DNA from: Altererythrobacter rubellus
GTDB taxonomy: Bacteria > Pseudomonadota > Alphaproteobacteria > Sphingomonadales > Sphingomonadaceae
Reading direction: 5' to 3'
DNA: 64,000 nt
Assembly (NCBI RefSeq): GCF_030284385.1
Contig: NZ_CP127221.1
Span: 62,001-126,000, forward strand
Under the pieces are notes generated by a model. The model ran no database searches. It was not told where the DNA came from and was given only the letters and a program-made list of their open reading frames with translations. A program made the position numbers and the translations under genes. Every line of letters starts with the position of its first letter. Positions within the stretch are counted from its first letter, which is position 1. This document shows positions 26,285 to 36,472 of this stretch, piece by piece.

Positions 26285-27430
26285 ATGACAGGACAATTTG
26301 CATTAACTGACGACCAACTCGCCATTCAGGAAATGGCGCAGCGTTTCACTGCAGACAATATCACACCCTTCGCGGGCGAATGGGACGAGAAGAGCCACTT
26401 TCCGCGCGATGTAATCCAGCAGACGGGCGAACTGGGCTTTGGCGCGATCTACGTTTCCGAGGAATCGGGCGGGATCAACCTTGGCCGGCTTGAAGCCGCA
26501 CTGATCATGGAAGCCATGGCCTATGGCTGCCCCGCGACCAGCGCCTATATCTCGATCCACAATATGGCCGCATGGATGATCGACCGCTTCGGCGGAGACG
26601 AGCTGAAAGCACGCTACCTGCCCAAGCTGGTGACGATGGAACACATCGCCAGCTATGCGCTGACGGAACCCGGCTCAGGCTCGGACGCAGCGGGCCTTAA
26701 GACCAGCGCCGTGCTGGACGGCGACCACTATGTCATAAATGGCACCAAGCAATTTATCTCGGGCAGCGGCTTCAACGACATCTATGTCGTCATGGTCCGC
26801 ACCGGAGAGCACAAGTCAAAGGGCATCACCTGCCTTGTGATCGAGAAAGACACGCCGGGCCTCAGCTTCGGCAAGCCTGAAAAGAAGCTTGGCTGGAATG
26901 CTTCGCCCACAGCGCAGCTGATATTCGAGGATTGCCGCGTTCCGGTTGCCAACCGCGTTGGCGCAGAGGGCGAAGGCTTCCGCTTTGCCATGGCCGGATT
27001 GGATGGCGGGCGCATCAATATCGGCGCATGTTCGCTGGGCGGCGCGCAACGCTGCCTGGACGAAGCGGTGAAATACACCAAGGAACGCAGGCAGTTCGAT
27101 ACGCCTGTGGCCGATTTCCAGAACACACAATTCATGCTGGCCGACATGGCGACCGAGCTGGAGGCGGCGCGCGCGCTGCTCTATCTCGCGGCGGCGAAAG
27201 TGACCGAGAATGCGCCGGACAAGACGCGCTTTTCCGCCATGGCCAAGCGGCTCGCGACTGATAGCGGCAGCAACGTGGTCAACAACGCGCTGCAACTGTT
27301 CGGCGGTTATGGCTATCTGAAGGAATATCCGATCGAACGCTTCTGGCGCGATTTGCGCGTGCATTCGATCCTGGAGGGCACCAATCAGGTCATGCGGATG
27401 ATCGTAGGACGGGATCTGACACACCAATGA
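26285..27430 (+). CDS. Acyl-CoA dehydrogenase (isobutyryl-CoA dehydrogenase-like)
   Basis: 381 residues. Characteristic segments: YALTEPGSGSDAAGLKT (FAD/substrate loop), FGGYGYLKEYPIERFWRD, and the catalytic base in HSILEGTNQVMR. The family member in valine operons oxidises isobutyryl-CoA to methacrylyl-CoA. Position between mmsA and a 3-hydroxyisobutyryl-CoA hydrolase makes that substrate likely. The hydrolase overlaps it by 4 nt (ATGA). Confidence 0.9.
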   Translation: MTGQFALTDDQLAIQEMAQRFTADNITPFAGEWDEKSHFPRDVIQQTGELGFGAIYVSEESGGINLGRLEAALIMEAMAYGCPATSAYISIHNMAAWMIDRFGGDELKARYLPKLVTMEHIASYALTEPGSGSDAAGLKTSAVLDGDHYVINGTKQFISGSGFNDIYVVMVRTGEHKSKGITCLVIEKDTPGLSFGKPEKKLGWNASPTAQLIFEDCRVPVANRVGAEGEGFRFAMAGLDGGRINIGACSLGGAQRCLDEAVKYTKERRQFDTPVADFQNTQFMLADMATELEAARALLYLAAAKVTENAPDKTRFSAMAKRLATDSGSNVVNNALQLFGGYGYLKEYPIERFWRDLRVHSILEGTNQVMRMIVGRDLTHQ

Positions 27431-28473
27431 CTCAAGAATTGCTGACATCTATTGAAGGGGCGGCAGGAAAACTGTCCCTCAATCGCCCCAACGCGCTGCA
27501 TTCGCTCACTCTGGATATGTGCCATGCGATGAGCTCGGCGCTAACCGCGTGGGCGAGCGACGACGCGGTGAAAGCTGCGATCCTCGACCATGCCGAGGGG
27601 CGCGGGTTTTGCGCGGGTGGCGATATCAACCTGCTGCGCGAAAGCGCTTTGAATGATGGTGGAGTTTCGGGCCGCAAGTTCTTCCATGACGAGTATCAAT
27701 TGAACCATCAGATGTTCACCTATGAAAAGCCGATCGTGGCGTTCATGGACGGCATCACCATGGGCGGCGGTGTTGGCATTTCACAGCCCTGCAAATTCCG
27801 TGTCGCGACGGAGAAAACGCGTTTCGCCATGCCGGAAACGGGCATCGGCCTGTTCCCCGACGTTGGCGGCGGCTGGTATCTCTCGCGACTGGGTGGGCGT
27901 TTGGGACAGTTCCTAGCACTCACCGGCGCACGGCTGGATGGGGCAGAATGCCTTTGGACCGGCCTCGCGACCCATTACCTGCCAACCGAAAAGCTGGAAG
28001 AAGCCAAGGCCCGGATCGCAGAACATCCCGAACGCATCGCCGGGATTCTCGGCGAGTTATCTGCGCCAACACCCGAAGCCCGTATCGCAGGCAATGCGGA
28101 CAAGATCGCCAAACATTTCGCATCGGATCGCTATGAAGACATACTTGCTTCGCTAGACGCCGATGAAAGCGAATGGGCGGCGAAGGAACGCCGCACGCTG
28201 GGCACCAAAAGCCCGCAGACCTGCAAGGTCGCGCTGCGCCAGTTGGCTGAAAGCGAGAAGCTGACTGATTTTGCCGACAATATGGCGATGGAATATCGCA
28301 TCGCTTCGCGCGTGCTGACCCGCCCCGATTTTGCTGAAGGCGTGCGCGCGGTAATCGTTGAGAAAACGCATGATCCCGAGTGGGATCCCGCTACTCCTGA
28401 AGGCGTGAGTGACGAGCTGATCGATCAGATTTTCGCGCCCTTGCCTGCCGATGAGGAATGGAAACCCCTATGA
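27427..28473 (+). CDS. 3-hydroxyisobutyryl-CoA hydrolase (crotonase family)
   Basis: 348 residues, the length of HIBCH-type hydrolases rather than 260-residue hydratases. RGFCAGGDIN, FMDGITMGGGVGIS and MPETGIGLFPDVGGGWYLSRL are HIBCH hallmarks, and the C-terminal ~100 residues form the extra helical cap with SPQTCKVALRQL. It frees 3-hydroxyisobutyrate from its CoA ester in valine catabolism. Start and stop each overlap neighbours by 4 nt (ATGA), indicating coupling. Confidence 0.92.
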   Translation: MTQELLTSIEGAAGKLSLNRPNALHSLTLDMCHAMSSALTAWASDDAVKAAILDHAEGRGFCAGGDINLLRESALNDGGVSGRKFFHDEYQLNHQMFTYEKPIVAFMDGITMGGGVGISQPCKFRVATEKTRFAMPETGIGLFPDVGGGWYLSRLGGRLGQFLALTGARLDGAECLWTGLATHYLPTEKLEEAKARIAEHPERIAGILGELSAPTPEARIAGNADKIAKHFASDRYEDILASLDADESEWAAKERRTLGTKSPQTCKVALRQLAESEKLTDFADNMAMEYRIASRVLTRPDFAEGVRAVIVEKTHDPEWDPATPEGVSDELIDQIFAPLPADEEWKPL

Positions 28474-29264
28474 CCTACGAAACCATCACCGCCGAAAAAG
28501 ATGCCCACGGCACCAAAGGTGTCACGCTGCTGACGATCAACCGTCCGCAGGCACTGAACGCGCTCAATTCCAAGGTGCTGGAAGAGCTGATCGAAGCCTT
28601 CGCCGACTATCAGGCAGACGAGAGCCAGCTATGCGCCATCCTGACAGGCTCCGGCGAGAAAGCCTTCGCGGCAGGCGCGGACATCAAGGAAATGAGCGAG
28701 AAAGCGGCGGCCGATTTCTATCTCGACGATTTCTTTTCGCCCTGGACCAGCGAGATCGTTAAGAAGACCCGCAAGCCGTGGATTGCTGCGGTCAATGGCT
28801 TTGCACTGGGCGGCGGATGCGAGCTGGCGATGATGGCAGACTTCATCATCGCATCGGACAATGCCAAATTCGGTCAGCCGGAGATCAAACTGGGCGTAGC
28901 CCCGGGCATGGGCGGTTCGCAGCGGCTGACGCGCGCAATCGGCAAGTCAAAGAGCATGGAAATGTGTCTGACCGGCCGGATGATGAGCGCCGAGGAAGCC
29001 GAGCGGTCGAACCTGATCGTGCGTGTTGTGCCTCAGGCGGATTTGATCGCAGACGTGCTCAAGACCGCTGCGACCATTGCCAGCATGCCTCCTATGGCGA
29101 CCATCGCGAACAAGGAAATGGTCAATTCGGCTTTCGAAATGACGCTGGATCAGGGGCTGATTGTTGAGCGCCGTATCTTCCAGATCCTGACCGCGAGCGA
29201 AGACAAGGCCGAAGGCATGGCCGCCTTTATCGAGAAGCGCGAAGGCCAGTGGAAGGGGCGCTAG
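28470..29264 (+). CDS. Enoyl-CoA hydratase
   Basis: 264 residues. AFAAGADIKEM and AVNGFALGGGCELAMMADF form the oxyanion hole; both catalytic Glu regions (GGGCELAM and GQPEIKLGVAPGMGGSQRL) are conserved. In this operon it most likely hydrates methacrylyl-CoA to 3-hydroxyisobutyryl-CoA, though such enzymes are also general short-chain hydratases. ATG 28470 overlaps the preceding stop (ATGA); a longer frame from 28458 is unnecessary. Confidence 0.93.
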   Translation: MTYETITAEKDAHGTKGVTLLTINRPQALNALNSKVLEELIEAFADYQADESQLCAILTGSGEKAFAAGADIKEMSEKAAADFYLDDFFSPWTSEIVKKTRKPWIAAVNGFALGGGCELAMMADFIIASDNAKFGQPEIKLGVAPGMGGSQRLTRAIGKSKSMEMCLTGRMMSAEEAERSNLIVRVVPQADLIADVLKTAATIASMPPMATIANKEMVNSAFEMTLDQGLIVERRIFQILTASEDKAEGMAAFIEKREGQWKGR

Positions 29265-29299
29265 TCTTGGATTGAACCAAGCCCCCAAAGGAGAGACAC

Positions 29300-30166
29300 A
29301 TGAAAATCGCATTTATTGGCCTCGGCAATATGGGCGGCGGGATGGCCGCAAATCTTGTGAAAGCCGGGCACCACGTCCGCGCGTTCGATCTGTCCAAGGA
29401 TGCGCTGGCCCGCGCCAAGGAAGCTGGCTGCGAAACCTTCACCAATGTCCGCGATGCTGTGAAAGACGCCCAAGCGGTTGTCTCCATGCTGCCCAACGGG
29501 GCCATCGTAAAATCGGTCTACACCAGCGACGTTATCGGCCACACGCCGCATGCCGCAACGCTGATCGATTGTTCGACCATCGATGTCGCCACTGCGCGCG
29601 AAGTTGCCGATGCGGCACACGCAGAAGGCTACAAGATTGTCGATGCACCCGTTTCTGGCGGCATCGCGGCGGCGAATGCCGGCACGCTGACCTTCATGGT
29701 CGGCGGAGAAATCCACGCCTTTGAGGCAGCCAAGCCGGTGCTTGAAGCGATGGGTAAGGCCGTGATCCACGCCGGCGGTATCGGCAATGGTCAGGCCGCG
29801 AAAATCTGCAACAACATGCTGCTCGCGATCCATATGATCGGCACGTGTGAAGCCTTCTCCATGGCGGAGAAACTGGGCCTTGACGCGCAGACTTTCTATG
29901 ACATTTCCAGCGTATCTTCGGGCCAGAACTGGTCAATGACCAGCTATTGCCCGGTACCGGGGGTTGGCCCGCAAAGCCCGAGTGACAATGACTATCAGGG
30001 CGGATTTGCCACCGTGCTGATGCTGAAAGACCTGAAGCTGGCGATGGAGGCGGCGGAAAGCGCAGGTGCAACCACCGCGCTGGGCCGCCATGCCCAGGAA
30101 ATCTACGAAGCCTTTGCTGAGCAGAACGGTTCGGTTGATTTCTCCGGCGTCATCAAGACGCTCTAG
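29300..30166 (+). CDS. mmsB: 3-hydroxyisobutyrate dehydrogenase
   Basis: 288 residues of the beta-hydroxyacid dehydrogenase family. MKIAFIGLGNMGGGMAANLVKAGH is the N-terminal cofactor motif; DAPVSGGIAAANAGTL is the substrate loop; GGIGNGQAAKICNNM carries the catalytic Lys. It oxidises 3-hydroxyisobutyrate to methylmalonate semialdehyde, the substrate of MmsA, closing the pathway within this operon. A GGAGAG site lies 8 nt before the ATG. Its stop abuts, with no gap, the stop of the convergent Nmad3 gene. Confidence 0.95.
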   Translation: MKIAFIGLGNMGGGMAANLVKAGHHVRAFDLSKDALARAKEAGCETFTNVRDAVKDAQAVVSMLPNGAIVKSVYTSDVIGHTPHAATLIDCSTIDVATAREVADAAHAEGYKIVDAPVSGGIAAANAGTLTFMVGGEIHAFEAAKPVLEAMGKAVIHAGGIGNGQAAKICNNMLLAIHMIGTCEAFSMAEKLGLDAQTFYDISSVSSGQNWSMTSYCPVPGVGPQSPSDNDYQGGFATVLMLKDLKLAMEAAESAGATTALGRHAQEIYEAFAEQNGSVDFSGVIKTL

Positions 30167-30895
30167 TCATTTCCTTCGGATTTCGTCCAGAATTCGCGCG
30201 AGCCATTCGCGCGGTGCAGATCTGCGCCCGATATCGGCGACGAATTCCTGACCGCGCGCGACACTGCGCAACTTGCCGCCGCGCAGCCAGCGATCGGGCC
30301 TGTCGTGGTAACTTAGCCCGCCGCGCTTGAGCCATTCGGGCCTGTCCCACAGCGTCACCGGACCGCCGGGAACGGTTAGCTGCAAGGCATCGCATGCGCG
30401 CGATGCCTGCACACCCGGCCCGCGATAGATCACATCATTCTTGTGATGCATCGCCAGCGCGTGGGGATGCGCCAGATCAGCGAGCTTTTGCGGTGGGCCG
30501 TCGGCAAGCGGGATTACCTCTTCGACTTCAAGATAGGCGAAGATGCGGTGATGCGGCTTGCCGCCATGATCCCAGTCTCGGAATAGCCCGAAAAACAGGA
30601 ACACATCGCCTAAACCCACGCCTTGGCGTTCCAGATGCGTTTGCGCCGCACCGCATTGCCCGAACAGGCACTCTCCCGCGTCAGTGAACATCGGATCGTG
30701 ATGACATGGGTCATCCGCATCAAGCTTCCCCCGACTTGAGCGAGCGGCATGTTCGCCCAAGCCTAGATCCCCGTAAGTAGTACGCGAAGCAGCCCCCGCG
30801 GGAATCGGCAATGTCACAGGCCGACCGGCCACAATCGGCGACGGGCCACCTCCCGAGCCGCTATCAAAACCCTTGCGAGACAAGATAATGCGCAT
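30167..30895 (-). CDS. Nmad3-domain protein (nucleotide modification associated domain 3)
   Basis: 242 residues. The start MRIILSRKGFDSGSGGGPSPIV, then TYGDLGLGEHA, FGQCGAAQTHLERQGVGLGDVFLFFGLF and HHRIFAYLEVEEVIPL, match the Nmad3 family as I know it. That domain was defined by association with DNA base-modification genes, often of phage. Its biochemical activity is unclear. I start at ATG 30895 because family homology begins there; ATG 30919 is an alternative. It diverges from the nucleotidyltransferase gene across 76 nt. No phage or modification genes are close. Confidence 0.75.
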   Translation of the reverse strand: MRIILSRKGFDSGSGGGPSPIVAGRPVTLPIPAGAASRTTYGDLGLGEHAARSSRGKLDADDPCHHDPMFTDAGECLFGQCGAAQTHLERQGVGLGDVFLFFGLFRDWDHGGKPHHRIFAYLEVEEVIPLADGPPQKLADLAHPHALAMHHKNDVIYRGPGVQASRACDALQLTVPGGPVTLWDRPEWLKRGGLSYHDRPDRWLRGGKLRSVARGQEFVADIGRRSAPREWLARILDEIRRK

Positions 30896-30971
30896 CGCTG
30901 CACCTGCTGCACGGCTCATCTTCGCATGACAAGAGTTTGCGTTCTGGCAATTCGGGACTATTTGCCTGCCC

Positions 30972-31772
30972 ATGGACGGAAAAATCACAGCACTTATCAT
31001 GGCCGGCAAGCGTTCCGGCATTATGGACCCCTTGGCGACCCGGGCCGGCGTATCGCAAAAGTGTGTCGCGCCTGTGCTGGGCGTACCCATGGTCGAGCGC
31101 GTGCTGAAAGAGGTTGCCGGATGTGACCGGATCGGCGCGATCCATATCGTTGCGCACGAAGCAGACGAGATCAAAGCTTTGCCCACCGCGCAAATGCTGA
31201 CCGCGGAAGGCAGGCTGCACTTCAAAGAAGGCAAGTTCAACATCGTCGACAGCGTGTTCTCAGGGGCGGAAGGCGCCAGCTTCCCGCTGATGATTACAAC
31301 CGCGGACAATTGCCTGGTTACGTCAGACGGCTATGCAGAGTTCATCGACAAGGCGTTGGCGGCGGATGCGGGTGCAGCAGCTGCGCTTGCGCGCAAGCAG
31401 GATGTGCAAGCGGCCGATCCCGAAGGCCAGAAGAAATTCTACGAATTCACTGACGGCGGCTATTCCAACTGCAACACCTATTGGATGGGCAGCGAGGAGG
31501 CGCTTAGCGCAGCAGAGATCATGCGCGAAGGCGGACAGTTCGTAAAGTTCCCTAAACGCATCGCCAAGGCGTTCGGCCTGATGAACCTGATCCGGTTTTA
31601 CTTCGGTTGGGGCAGCAAAGAGAAGATTTTCGAGCAGGTCTCCAACCGTTTTGGCTTCAAGCTGGTGCCGATTGTCATGTCCAACGGCGAATTCGCGATC
31701 GATGTCGACAATGAGCGTACATTCGAAGTGACCGAACGGCTGCTGAAAAAACGCGAAGGCGCCGCGGGTTAG
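30972..31772 (+). CDS. Nucleotidyltransferase-fold protein (MobA-like NTP transferase)
   Basis: 266 residues. The N-terminus TALIMAGKRSG resembles the GxGxR-type nucleotide loop of NTP transferases, with the Lys of QKCVAPVLGVPMVERVL and the metal-binding Asp in TADNCLVTSDGY. The C-terminal half (YSNCNTYWMGSEEAL onward) has no motif I recognise. It should transfer a nucleotide to a sugar or alcohol phosphate, or be a kindred CTP/GTP-dependent enzyme. It precedes a flippase gene by 14 nt, so a role in activating a lipid- or polysaccharide-linked precursor is plausible. Confidence 0.78.
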   Translation: MDGKITALIMAGKRSGIMDPLATRAGVSQKCVAPVLGVPMVERVLKEVAGCDRIGAIHIVAHEADEIKALPTAQMLTAEGRLHFKEGKFNIVDSVFSGAEGASFPLMITTADNCLVTSDGYAEFIDKALAADAGAAAALARKQDVQAADPEGQKKFYEFTDGGYSNCNTYWMGSEEALSAAEIMREGGQFVKFPKRIAKAFGLMNLIRFYFGWGSKEKIFEQVSNRFGFKLVPIVMSNGEFAIDVDNERTFEVTERLLKKREGAAG

Positions 31773-31786
31773 GCCCGGCGCGCATT

Positions 31787-33097
31787 ATGAAACGTCTCTG
31801 GCAGAATATTGGCTGGTTACTGGGCGGGCGCGGCTTCAACGCCGTGATGAGCCTTGTCTATCTCGCTATAGCCACACGCACACTTGGACTAGAGGGCTTT
31901 GGCTACTTCGCGATTATCATCGCATTGGGACAGACAGTCACAGGTCTCGCCAATTTCCAGACCTGGCAATTTGTTGTCAGGTGGGGAGCGAATGGCAGCG
32001 GGCCTGCAGATGCAACCGGGTTTGCCATCGCGCTTGATCTGATGTCCGTCGTGATGGGTACAGTGGCGGCCGCGATACTGGTCTGGACGGCGCAGTTGTG
32101 GCTGCCCCTGCCCGATGAACTGCTGTGGCTAACTTTCGGCTATTGTGTCATCTCGCTCCTTTCTATCCGCACGACGCCCACCGGGTTGCTGCGCCTAAGG
32201 TTCAAATTTGCCAAAGCGACCGCAGCCGAAGCAGTGCAGCCAGCAATCCGGGCGGCCGGCGCGATCCTGGCTTTGTTCTTCATGCCGAATGTAACAGGGT
32301 TTGTGCTCGCCTGGGCTGCATCCGAAGTGGCAGTTGCGCTGGCACTCTGGATAATTGCTGCACGCGACGAGAGGATCGACCTGTCGCGCGTTAGCCTTAG
32401 ACGCATTCCTTCCGCGCATCCCGATGCATGGCGCTTTGTCTGGTCGACCAATATGTCCGGCTCTCTGTCCATCGCCGGAAAGCAAGTCATGATCCTGATG
32501 GTTGGCTCCATAGGCGGCGAGGCACTTGCTGGTGGCTTCCGCGTCGCAAGCCAGTTGGGCCAGGCTTTGGTTGTGCTTGCGCAAACTGTATCCAAAGCGA
32601 TCTATCCCGAGCTGGTACATGCAAAGGACGAAGCCCTGCAGATGGCCCGCCGAATGGCGAACATCGCACTGATCGGCGGGTTTCTTGCCGTGATGGTGGC
32701 GCTGTTCGCTGGTCGTTGGGGCCTTACGGCAATAGCGGGGGCTGAGTTCGCGGGCTTTTATTGGGCGATGGTAATCCTCGCGATCGCAGGTGCGGTTGAA
32801 CTGGTCGGCGCGAGCCTGGAATCGCTGCTGGTCAGCGCTGGCAAGGCGCATACCGCCTTTCTCGTGCGGGCAGTGCCGACGGTGTTGGCGCTGGTTCTGC
32901 TTGATGCAGCGATCGACTGGAATGGCGCGAAGGGTGCCGCCATGGCAGTGCTGGGGTCTAGCTCGCTTGCTGTGATCGGCTTCTACGTTACGATCCTCAA
33001 CCTTCAGCAGATCCGCATCCGGATTGATCCGCACCCGGAGGAAACTGTGCCGCCGCCAGAGGCCGCGACAAGCACTCCCGCTGTGCTACGCGACTGA
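31787..33097 (+). CDS. Oligosaccharide flippase / lipopolysaccharide biosynthesis protein (Wzx-like)
   Basis: 436 residues with about 12 predicted membrane segments, starting with MKRLWQNIGWLLGGRGFNAVMSLVYLAIATRTLGLEGFG, typical of the polysaccharide export (Wzx/RfbX) family. It would flip undecaprenol-linked saccharides across the inner membrane. The only same-strand partner is the nucleotidyltransferase 14 nt upstream; no glycosyltransferase or polymerase genes are next to it. Its stop abuts the gcvPB stop directly. Confidence 0.85.
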   Translation: MKRLWQNIGWLLGGRGFNAVMSLVYLAIATRTLGLEGFGYFAIIIALGQTVTGLANFQTWQFVVRWGANGSGPADATGFAIALDLMSVVMGTVAAAILVWTAQLWLPLPDELLWLTFGYCVISLLSIRTTPTGLLRLRFKFAKATAAEAVQPAIRAAGAILALFFMPNVTGFVLAWAASEVAVALALWIIAARDERIDLSRVSLRRIPSAHPDAWRFVWSTNMSGSLSIAGKQVMILMVGSIGGEALAGGFRVASQLGQALVVLAQTVSKAIYPELVHAKDEALQMARRMANIALIGGFLAVMVALFAGRWGLTAIAGAEFAGFYWAMVILAIAGAVELVGASLESLLVSAGKAHTAFLVRAVPTVLALVLLDAAIDWNGAKGAAMAVLGSSSLAVIGFYVTILNLQQIRIRIDPHPEETVPPPEAATSTPAVLRD

Positions 33098-34717
33098 TCA
33101 ATCGTCTTCAGGTTCTGCCCACGCCAAATTTGGTTTGCGCGCAGCCTGCGTTTCATCAAGCCTGCGGCGCGGCGCATAGTAAGGCGCTTGCTTCATTGCC
33201 TCGTCGCCCGCGTTCGCACGTTCGACCAGCGAACGGAAGGCCGCGATGAACTGATCCAGCGTTGCCTTGCTTTCAGTCTCGGTTGGTTCGACCAGCATGG
33301 CGCCGTGCAATACAAGCGGGAAATACACCGTCATCGGGTGATACCCTTCATCGATCATGGATTTCGCGAGATCAAGCGTTGATAGATCGCCGCCAAAATC
33401 TCTGTCTCCGAACAATGCTTCATGCATGCAGGGCCCACTTGCCGCGTAAGGCGCATGGAGGATGTCTTCCATGCTGCGCAGAATGTAGTTGGCGTTGAGC
33501 ACGGCGTCTTCTGCCACCTGCCGCAAACCGTCTGCACCGTGGCTGAGCATATAGGTCAGCGCGCGCGTGAACATGCCCATCTGGCCGTGAAACGCAGTCA
33601 TCCGGCCAAAGCTTTGCATCACCCCGCCGAAATGTTCTTTGGAAAACGCGTCTGCGCTTTCTTCCTCGACCAGATGCACCACGCCGTCTGCGGTGCGCGC
33701 TGTGTAAGGGAGCGGGCCGAAGGGGCTGAGCGCCTCTGACAAGACCACCGGGCCTGAGCCTGGTCCGCCGCCGCCATGCGGGGTGGAGAATGTCTTGTGC
33801 AGATTGATGTGCATCGCATCGACGCCAAGATCGCCCGGGCGCACCTTCCCAACGATCGCATTGAAGTTTGCACCGTCGCAATAAACGAAGCCGCCCGCTT
33901 CATGGACTGCGTCAGAAATCTTCTTCATGTCGCGTTCGAACAAGCCGCAAGTATTCGGATTGGTGATCATCACCGCGGCCACATCAGGGCCAAGCCGCGC
34001 CTTGAGCGCCTCCAGATCCACCCGGCCTTCATCCGTCGCGGGGATATTCTCTACCCGGTACCCGGCAAAGGCAGCTGTCGCCGGATTGGTGCCATGCGCG
34101 CTTTCCGGCACCAGCACCACTTCACGCGCATCGCCACGTGCTTCCAGCGCGGCACGGATACACAGGATGCCACACAATTCGCCATGCGCGCCTGCCTTTG
34201 GGCTCATCGCCACGCCATGCATACCCGTGAGCGTGATCAGCCAATGTGCCAACTCGTTGATGACTTCGAACGCACCTTGCACCGTTTCGCGCGGTTGCAA
34301 CGGATGGACATCCGCAAAGCCGGGCATCCGCGCCACTTTCTCATTCAGCCGCGGGTTGTGCTTCATCGTGCAGCTGCCCAGCGGGAAGAAGCCCAGATCG
34401 ATGCCGTAATTCTGGCGGCTGAGGCGCGTGTAATGTCGCACGGTTTCCGGTTCTGTCAGACCGGGCAGACCAATCGGTTCTGCACGCTCCAGACCGCCCA
34501 AACGGTTTGGCGCATCCGTGTTCACTTCCGGCAGATCAACGCCGGTCACATTGGTGCGGCCGATTTCAAACAGCAGCGGTTCTTCCAGCATCAAGGCGCG
34601 ATTTCCGGTAGCCGTTGCTGGGCCCCAATAACCTTTGGCGTGCAGCCCGTCTTCGCTCGCTGGCGTCATTTCAGGCTTCCAGCCCGATGCATTGGGGGTT
34701 TTGGTGGTCGCGTTCAT
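33098..34717 (-). CDS. gcvPB: Glycine dehydrogenase (decarboxylating) subunit 2, P-protein beta chain
   Basis: 539 residues. The PLP-binding Lys is K308 in [32 protein letters not shown] and [10 protein letters not shown] are conserved P-protein segments. With GcvPA it decarboxylates glycine and passes the aminomethyl group to lipoyl-GcvH. It overlaps gcvPA by 4 nt (ATGA) and is the last gene of the gcvTHPAPB operon. Two-subunit P-protein is one of the two arrangements found in bacteria. Confidence 0.97.
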   Translation of the reverse strand: MNATTKTPNASGWKPEMTPASEDGLHAKGYWGPATATGNRALMLEEPLLFEIGRTNVTGVDLPEVNTDAPNRLGGLERAEPIGLPGLTEPETVRHYTRLSRQNYGIDLGFFPLGSCTMKHNPRLNEKVARMPGFADVHPLQPRETVQGAFEVINELAHWLITLTGMHGVAMSPKAGAHGELCGILCIRAALEARGDAREVVLVPESAHGTNPATAAFAGYRVENIPATDEGRVDLEALKARLGPDVAAVMITNPNTCGLFERDMKKISDAVHEAGGFVYCDGANFNAIVGKVRPGDLGVDAMHINLHKTFSTPHGGGGPGSGPVVLSEALSPFGPLPYTARTADGVVHLVEEESADAFSKEHFGGVMQSFGRMTAFHGQMGMFTRALTYMLSHGADGLRQVAEDAVLNANYILRSMEDILHAPYAASGPCMHEALFGDRDFGGDLSTLDLAKSMIDEGYHPMTVYFPLVLHGAMLVEPTETESKATLDQFIAAFRSLVERANAGDEAMKQAPYYAPRRRLDETQAARKPNLAWAEPEDD

Positions 34718-36075
34718 GACAACACCTCCTCAAGAGCATTGGTCAGGGCCTCGATATCCTCCTCGCTCGTGGTCTCCGTCACTGCCACCAGCAGGCCTTC
34801 GGACAAGCGATCTACGCCCGGATAAAGCCGCCCAAGCGACACGCCGCCCAGCACACCCTTGGCTGCCAGCTTGTGCACCACTTCACGCGCATCCTGCCCC
34901 ACCATCAGCGTGAATTCGTTGAAGTAATTGTCGTTGAGCACGGACACGCCGGGAACCTTGGCCAAGCGGTCAGCCGCCTGGCAGGCAAGCCGGTGATTTT
35001 CCGCAGCCAGTTGGCGCAGGCCCTTCTCACCCAGCAACGTCATATGAACATTGAATGCCAGCGCGCACAGGCCAGAGTTAGTGCAAATGTTGGACGTCGC
35101 TTTCTCGCGCCGGATGTGCTGCTCACGCGTCGAGAGCGTCAGCACGAACCCGCGCTTGCCCTCTGCATCAACGGTTTCACCGCACAGGCGCCCAGGCATC
35201 TGGCGAACATGTTTGGGATCGCGCACGGCGAAGAGGCCCAGATAGGGCCCGCCGAACTGTAACCCTACGCCCAGCGCCTGACCTTCACCGACAACGATGT
35301 CTGCGCCCATCTCTCCAGGTGACTTGATCGCACCCAGAGCAACCGGTTCTGTATTCACAACCACCAGCAAAGCGCCCTTCGCGTGCGCGGCTTCGGCTAC
35401 TTCAGACAAATCCGTGATGCGGCCCAGAATATCGGGATATTGCACCACCACGCAGCTGGTCTGATCATCAATGCGCGATATCAGCCCCGCGTTGTCCGGA
35501 GTGGACTGGATCGCAGGCTCTGCTCCGGCGATCTCGTCACTTGTGAACTTCGCCATCGTCTTGACGACTTCGGCGTAATGCGGGTGCAGCGCGCCTGACA
35601 GGACCACATGGTCGCGGCGAGTGATGCGGCTCGCCATCGCAACCGCTTCCCAGCATGCCGTCGATCCATCATAAAGTGACGCATTGGCCACTGCACAGCC
35701 ATACAGCCGCGCTACCTGCGTTTGAAATTCAAACAGCATCTGCAGCGTGCCTTGCGCGATTTCCGGCTGGTAGGGTGTATAGGCCGTCAGAAATTCGCCG
35801 CGCTGGATGATTTGATCGACGCTGGATGGCACGTGGTGGCGATAGGCCCCTGCCCCGAGGAAGAATGGCGCGTCCGCTGCCGCCAGGTTCTTCTTCGACA
35901 ATTTGCGCATATGCTTTTCGACCGCCATTTCGCTGGCATGCATCGGCAAGCCGCGAATAGGGCCATCGAGCCGCGCTTCTTCTGGCACATCGACAAACAG
36001 ATCATCGATGGTGCCAGCGCCGATTTTGGCAAGCATTTCGCCGCGATCGGCGTCGGTCAGGGGTAGGTAACGCAT
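34714..36075 (-). CDS. gcvPA: Glycine dehydrogenase (decarboxylating) subunit 1, P-protein alpha chain
   Basis: 453 residues. The start [31 protein letters not shown] is the canonical GcvPA opening; [35 protein letters not shown] is the highly conserved core segment. It forms the heterotetrameric P-protein with GcvPB. It lies 22 nt after gcvH and overlaps gcvPB by 4 nt, and is under the same glycine riboswitch. Confidence 0.97.
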   Translation of the reverse strand: MRYLPLTDADRGEMLAKIGAGTIDDLFVDVPEEARLDGPIRGLPMHASEMAVEKHMRKLSKKNLAAADAPFFLGAGAYRHHVPSSVDQIIQRGEFLTAYTPYQPEIAQGTLQMLFEFQTQVARLYGCAVANASLYDGSTACWEAVAMASRITRRDHVVLSGALHPHYAEVVKTMAKFTSDEIAGAEPAIQSTPDNAGLISRIDDQTSCVVVQYPDILGRITDLSEVAEAAHAKGALLVVVNTEPVALGAIKSPGEMGADIVVGEGQALGVGLQFGGPYLGLFAVRDPKHVRQMPGRLCGETVDAEGKRGFVLTLSTREQHIRREKATSNICTNSGLCALAFNVHMTLLGEKGLRQLAAENHRLACQAADRLAKVPGVSVLNDNYFNEFTLMVGQDAREVVHKLAAKGVLGGVSLGRLYPGVDRLSEGLLVAVTETTSEEDIEALTNALEEVLS

Positions 36076-36097
36076 CTATTCAATTCCCGTTTGGGGT

Positions 36098-36469
36098 TTA
36101 GAGGCCGTCGACAAACGCCTTATAGCCCTTGTCATCCATCAGCCCTTCAAGCTCGGACTTGTCGCCAATGGTCATGCGGAAGAACCAGCCGTCTTCCTCT
36201 GGCGAGGTATTGACCAGCGCAGGATCATCTTCCAGCGCGCCATTGGTTTCTGTCACTTCGCCGGTGATCGGAGCGTAGACATCGCTTGCCGCTTTCACAC
36301 TTTCGACCACGGCTGCATCGCCCGCCTTGTCCAGCATCGCGCCCACATCGGGCAGTTCGACGAAAACAATGTCACCCAACTGTTCCTGAGCATAATCAGT
36401 AATGCCGACGGTGGCGGTGTCGCCTTCGATGTCGATCCATTCGTGTTCATCAGTGAAATAACGCGGCAT
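36098..36469 (-). CDS. gcvH: Glycine cleavage system H protein
   Basis: 123 residues, standard length. The lipoylation site is Lys59 in [26 protein letters not shown] and [20 protein letters not shown] are typical. It shuttles the aminomethyl group between P, T and L proteins. It begins only 3 nt after the gcvT stop, and gcvPA follows. Confidence 0.98.
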   Translation of the reverse strand: MPRYFTDEHEWIDIEGDTATVGITDYAQEQLGDIVFVELPDVGAMLDKAGDAAVVESVKAASDVYAPITGEVTETNGALEDDPALVNTSPEEDGWFFRMTIGDKSELEGLMDDKGYKAFVDGL

Positions 36470-36472
36470 CTA

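Noticed and set aside
33188-34825. Plus-strand ORFs antisense to gcvPB/gcvPA
   Set aside because: Shadow frames of the minus-strand genes without family motifs or ribosome-binding sites.
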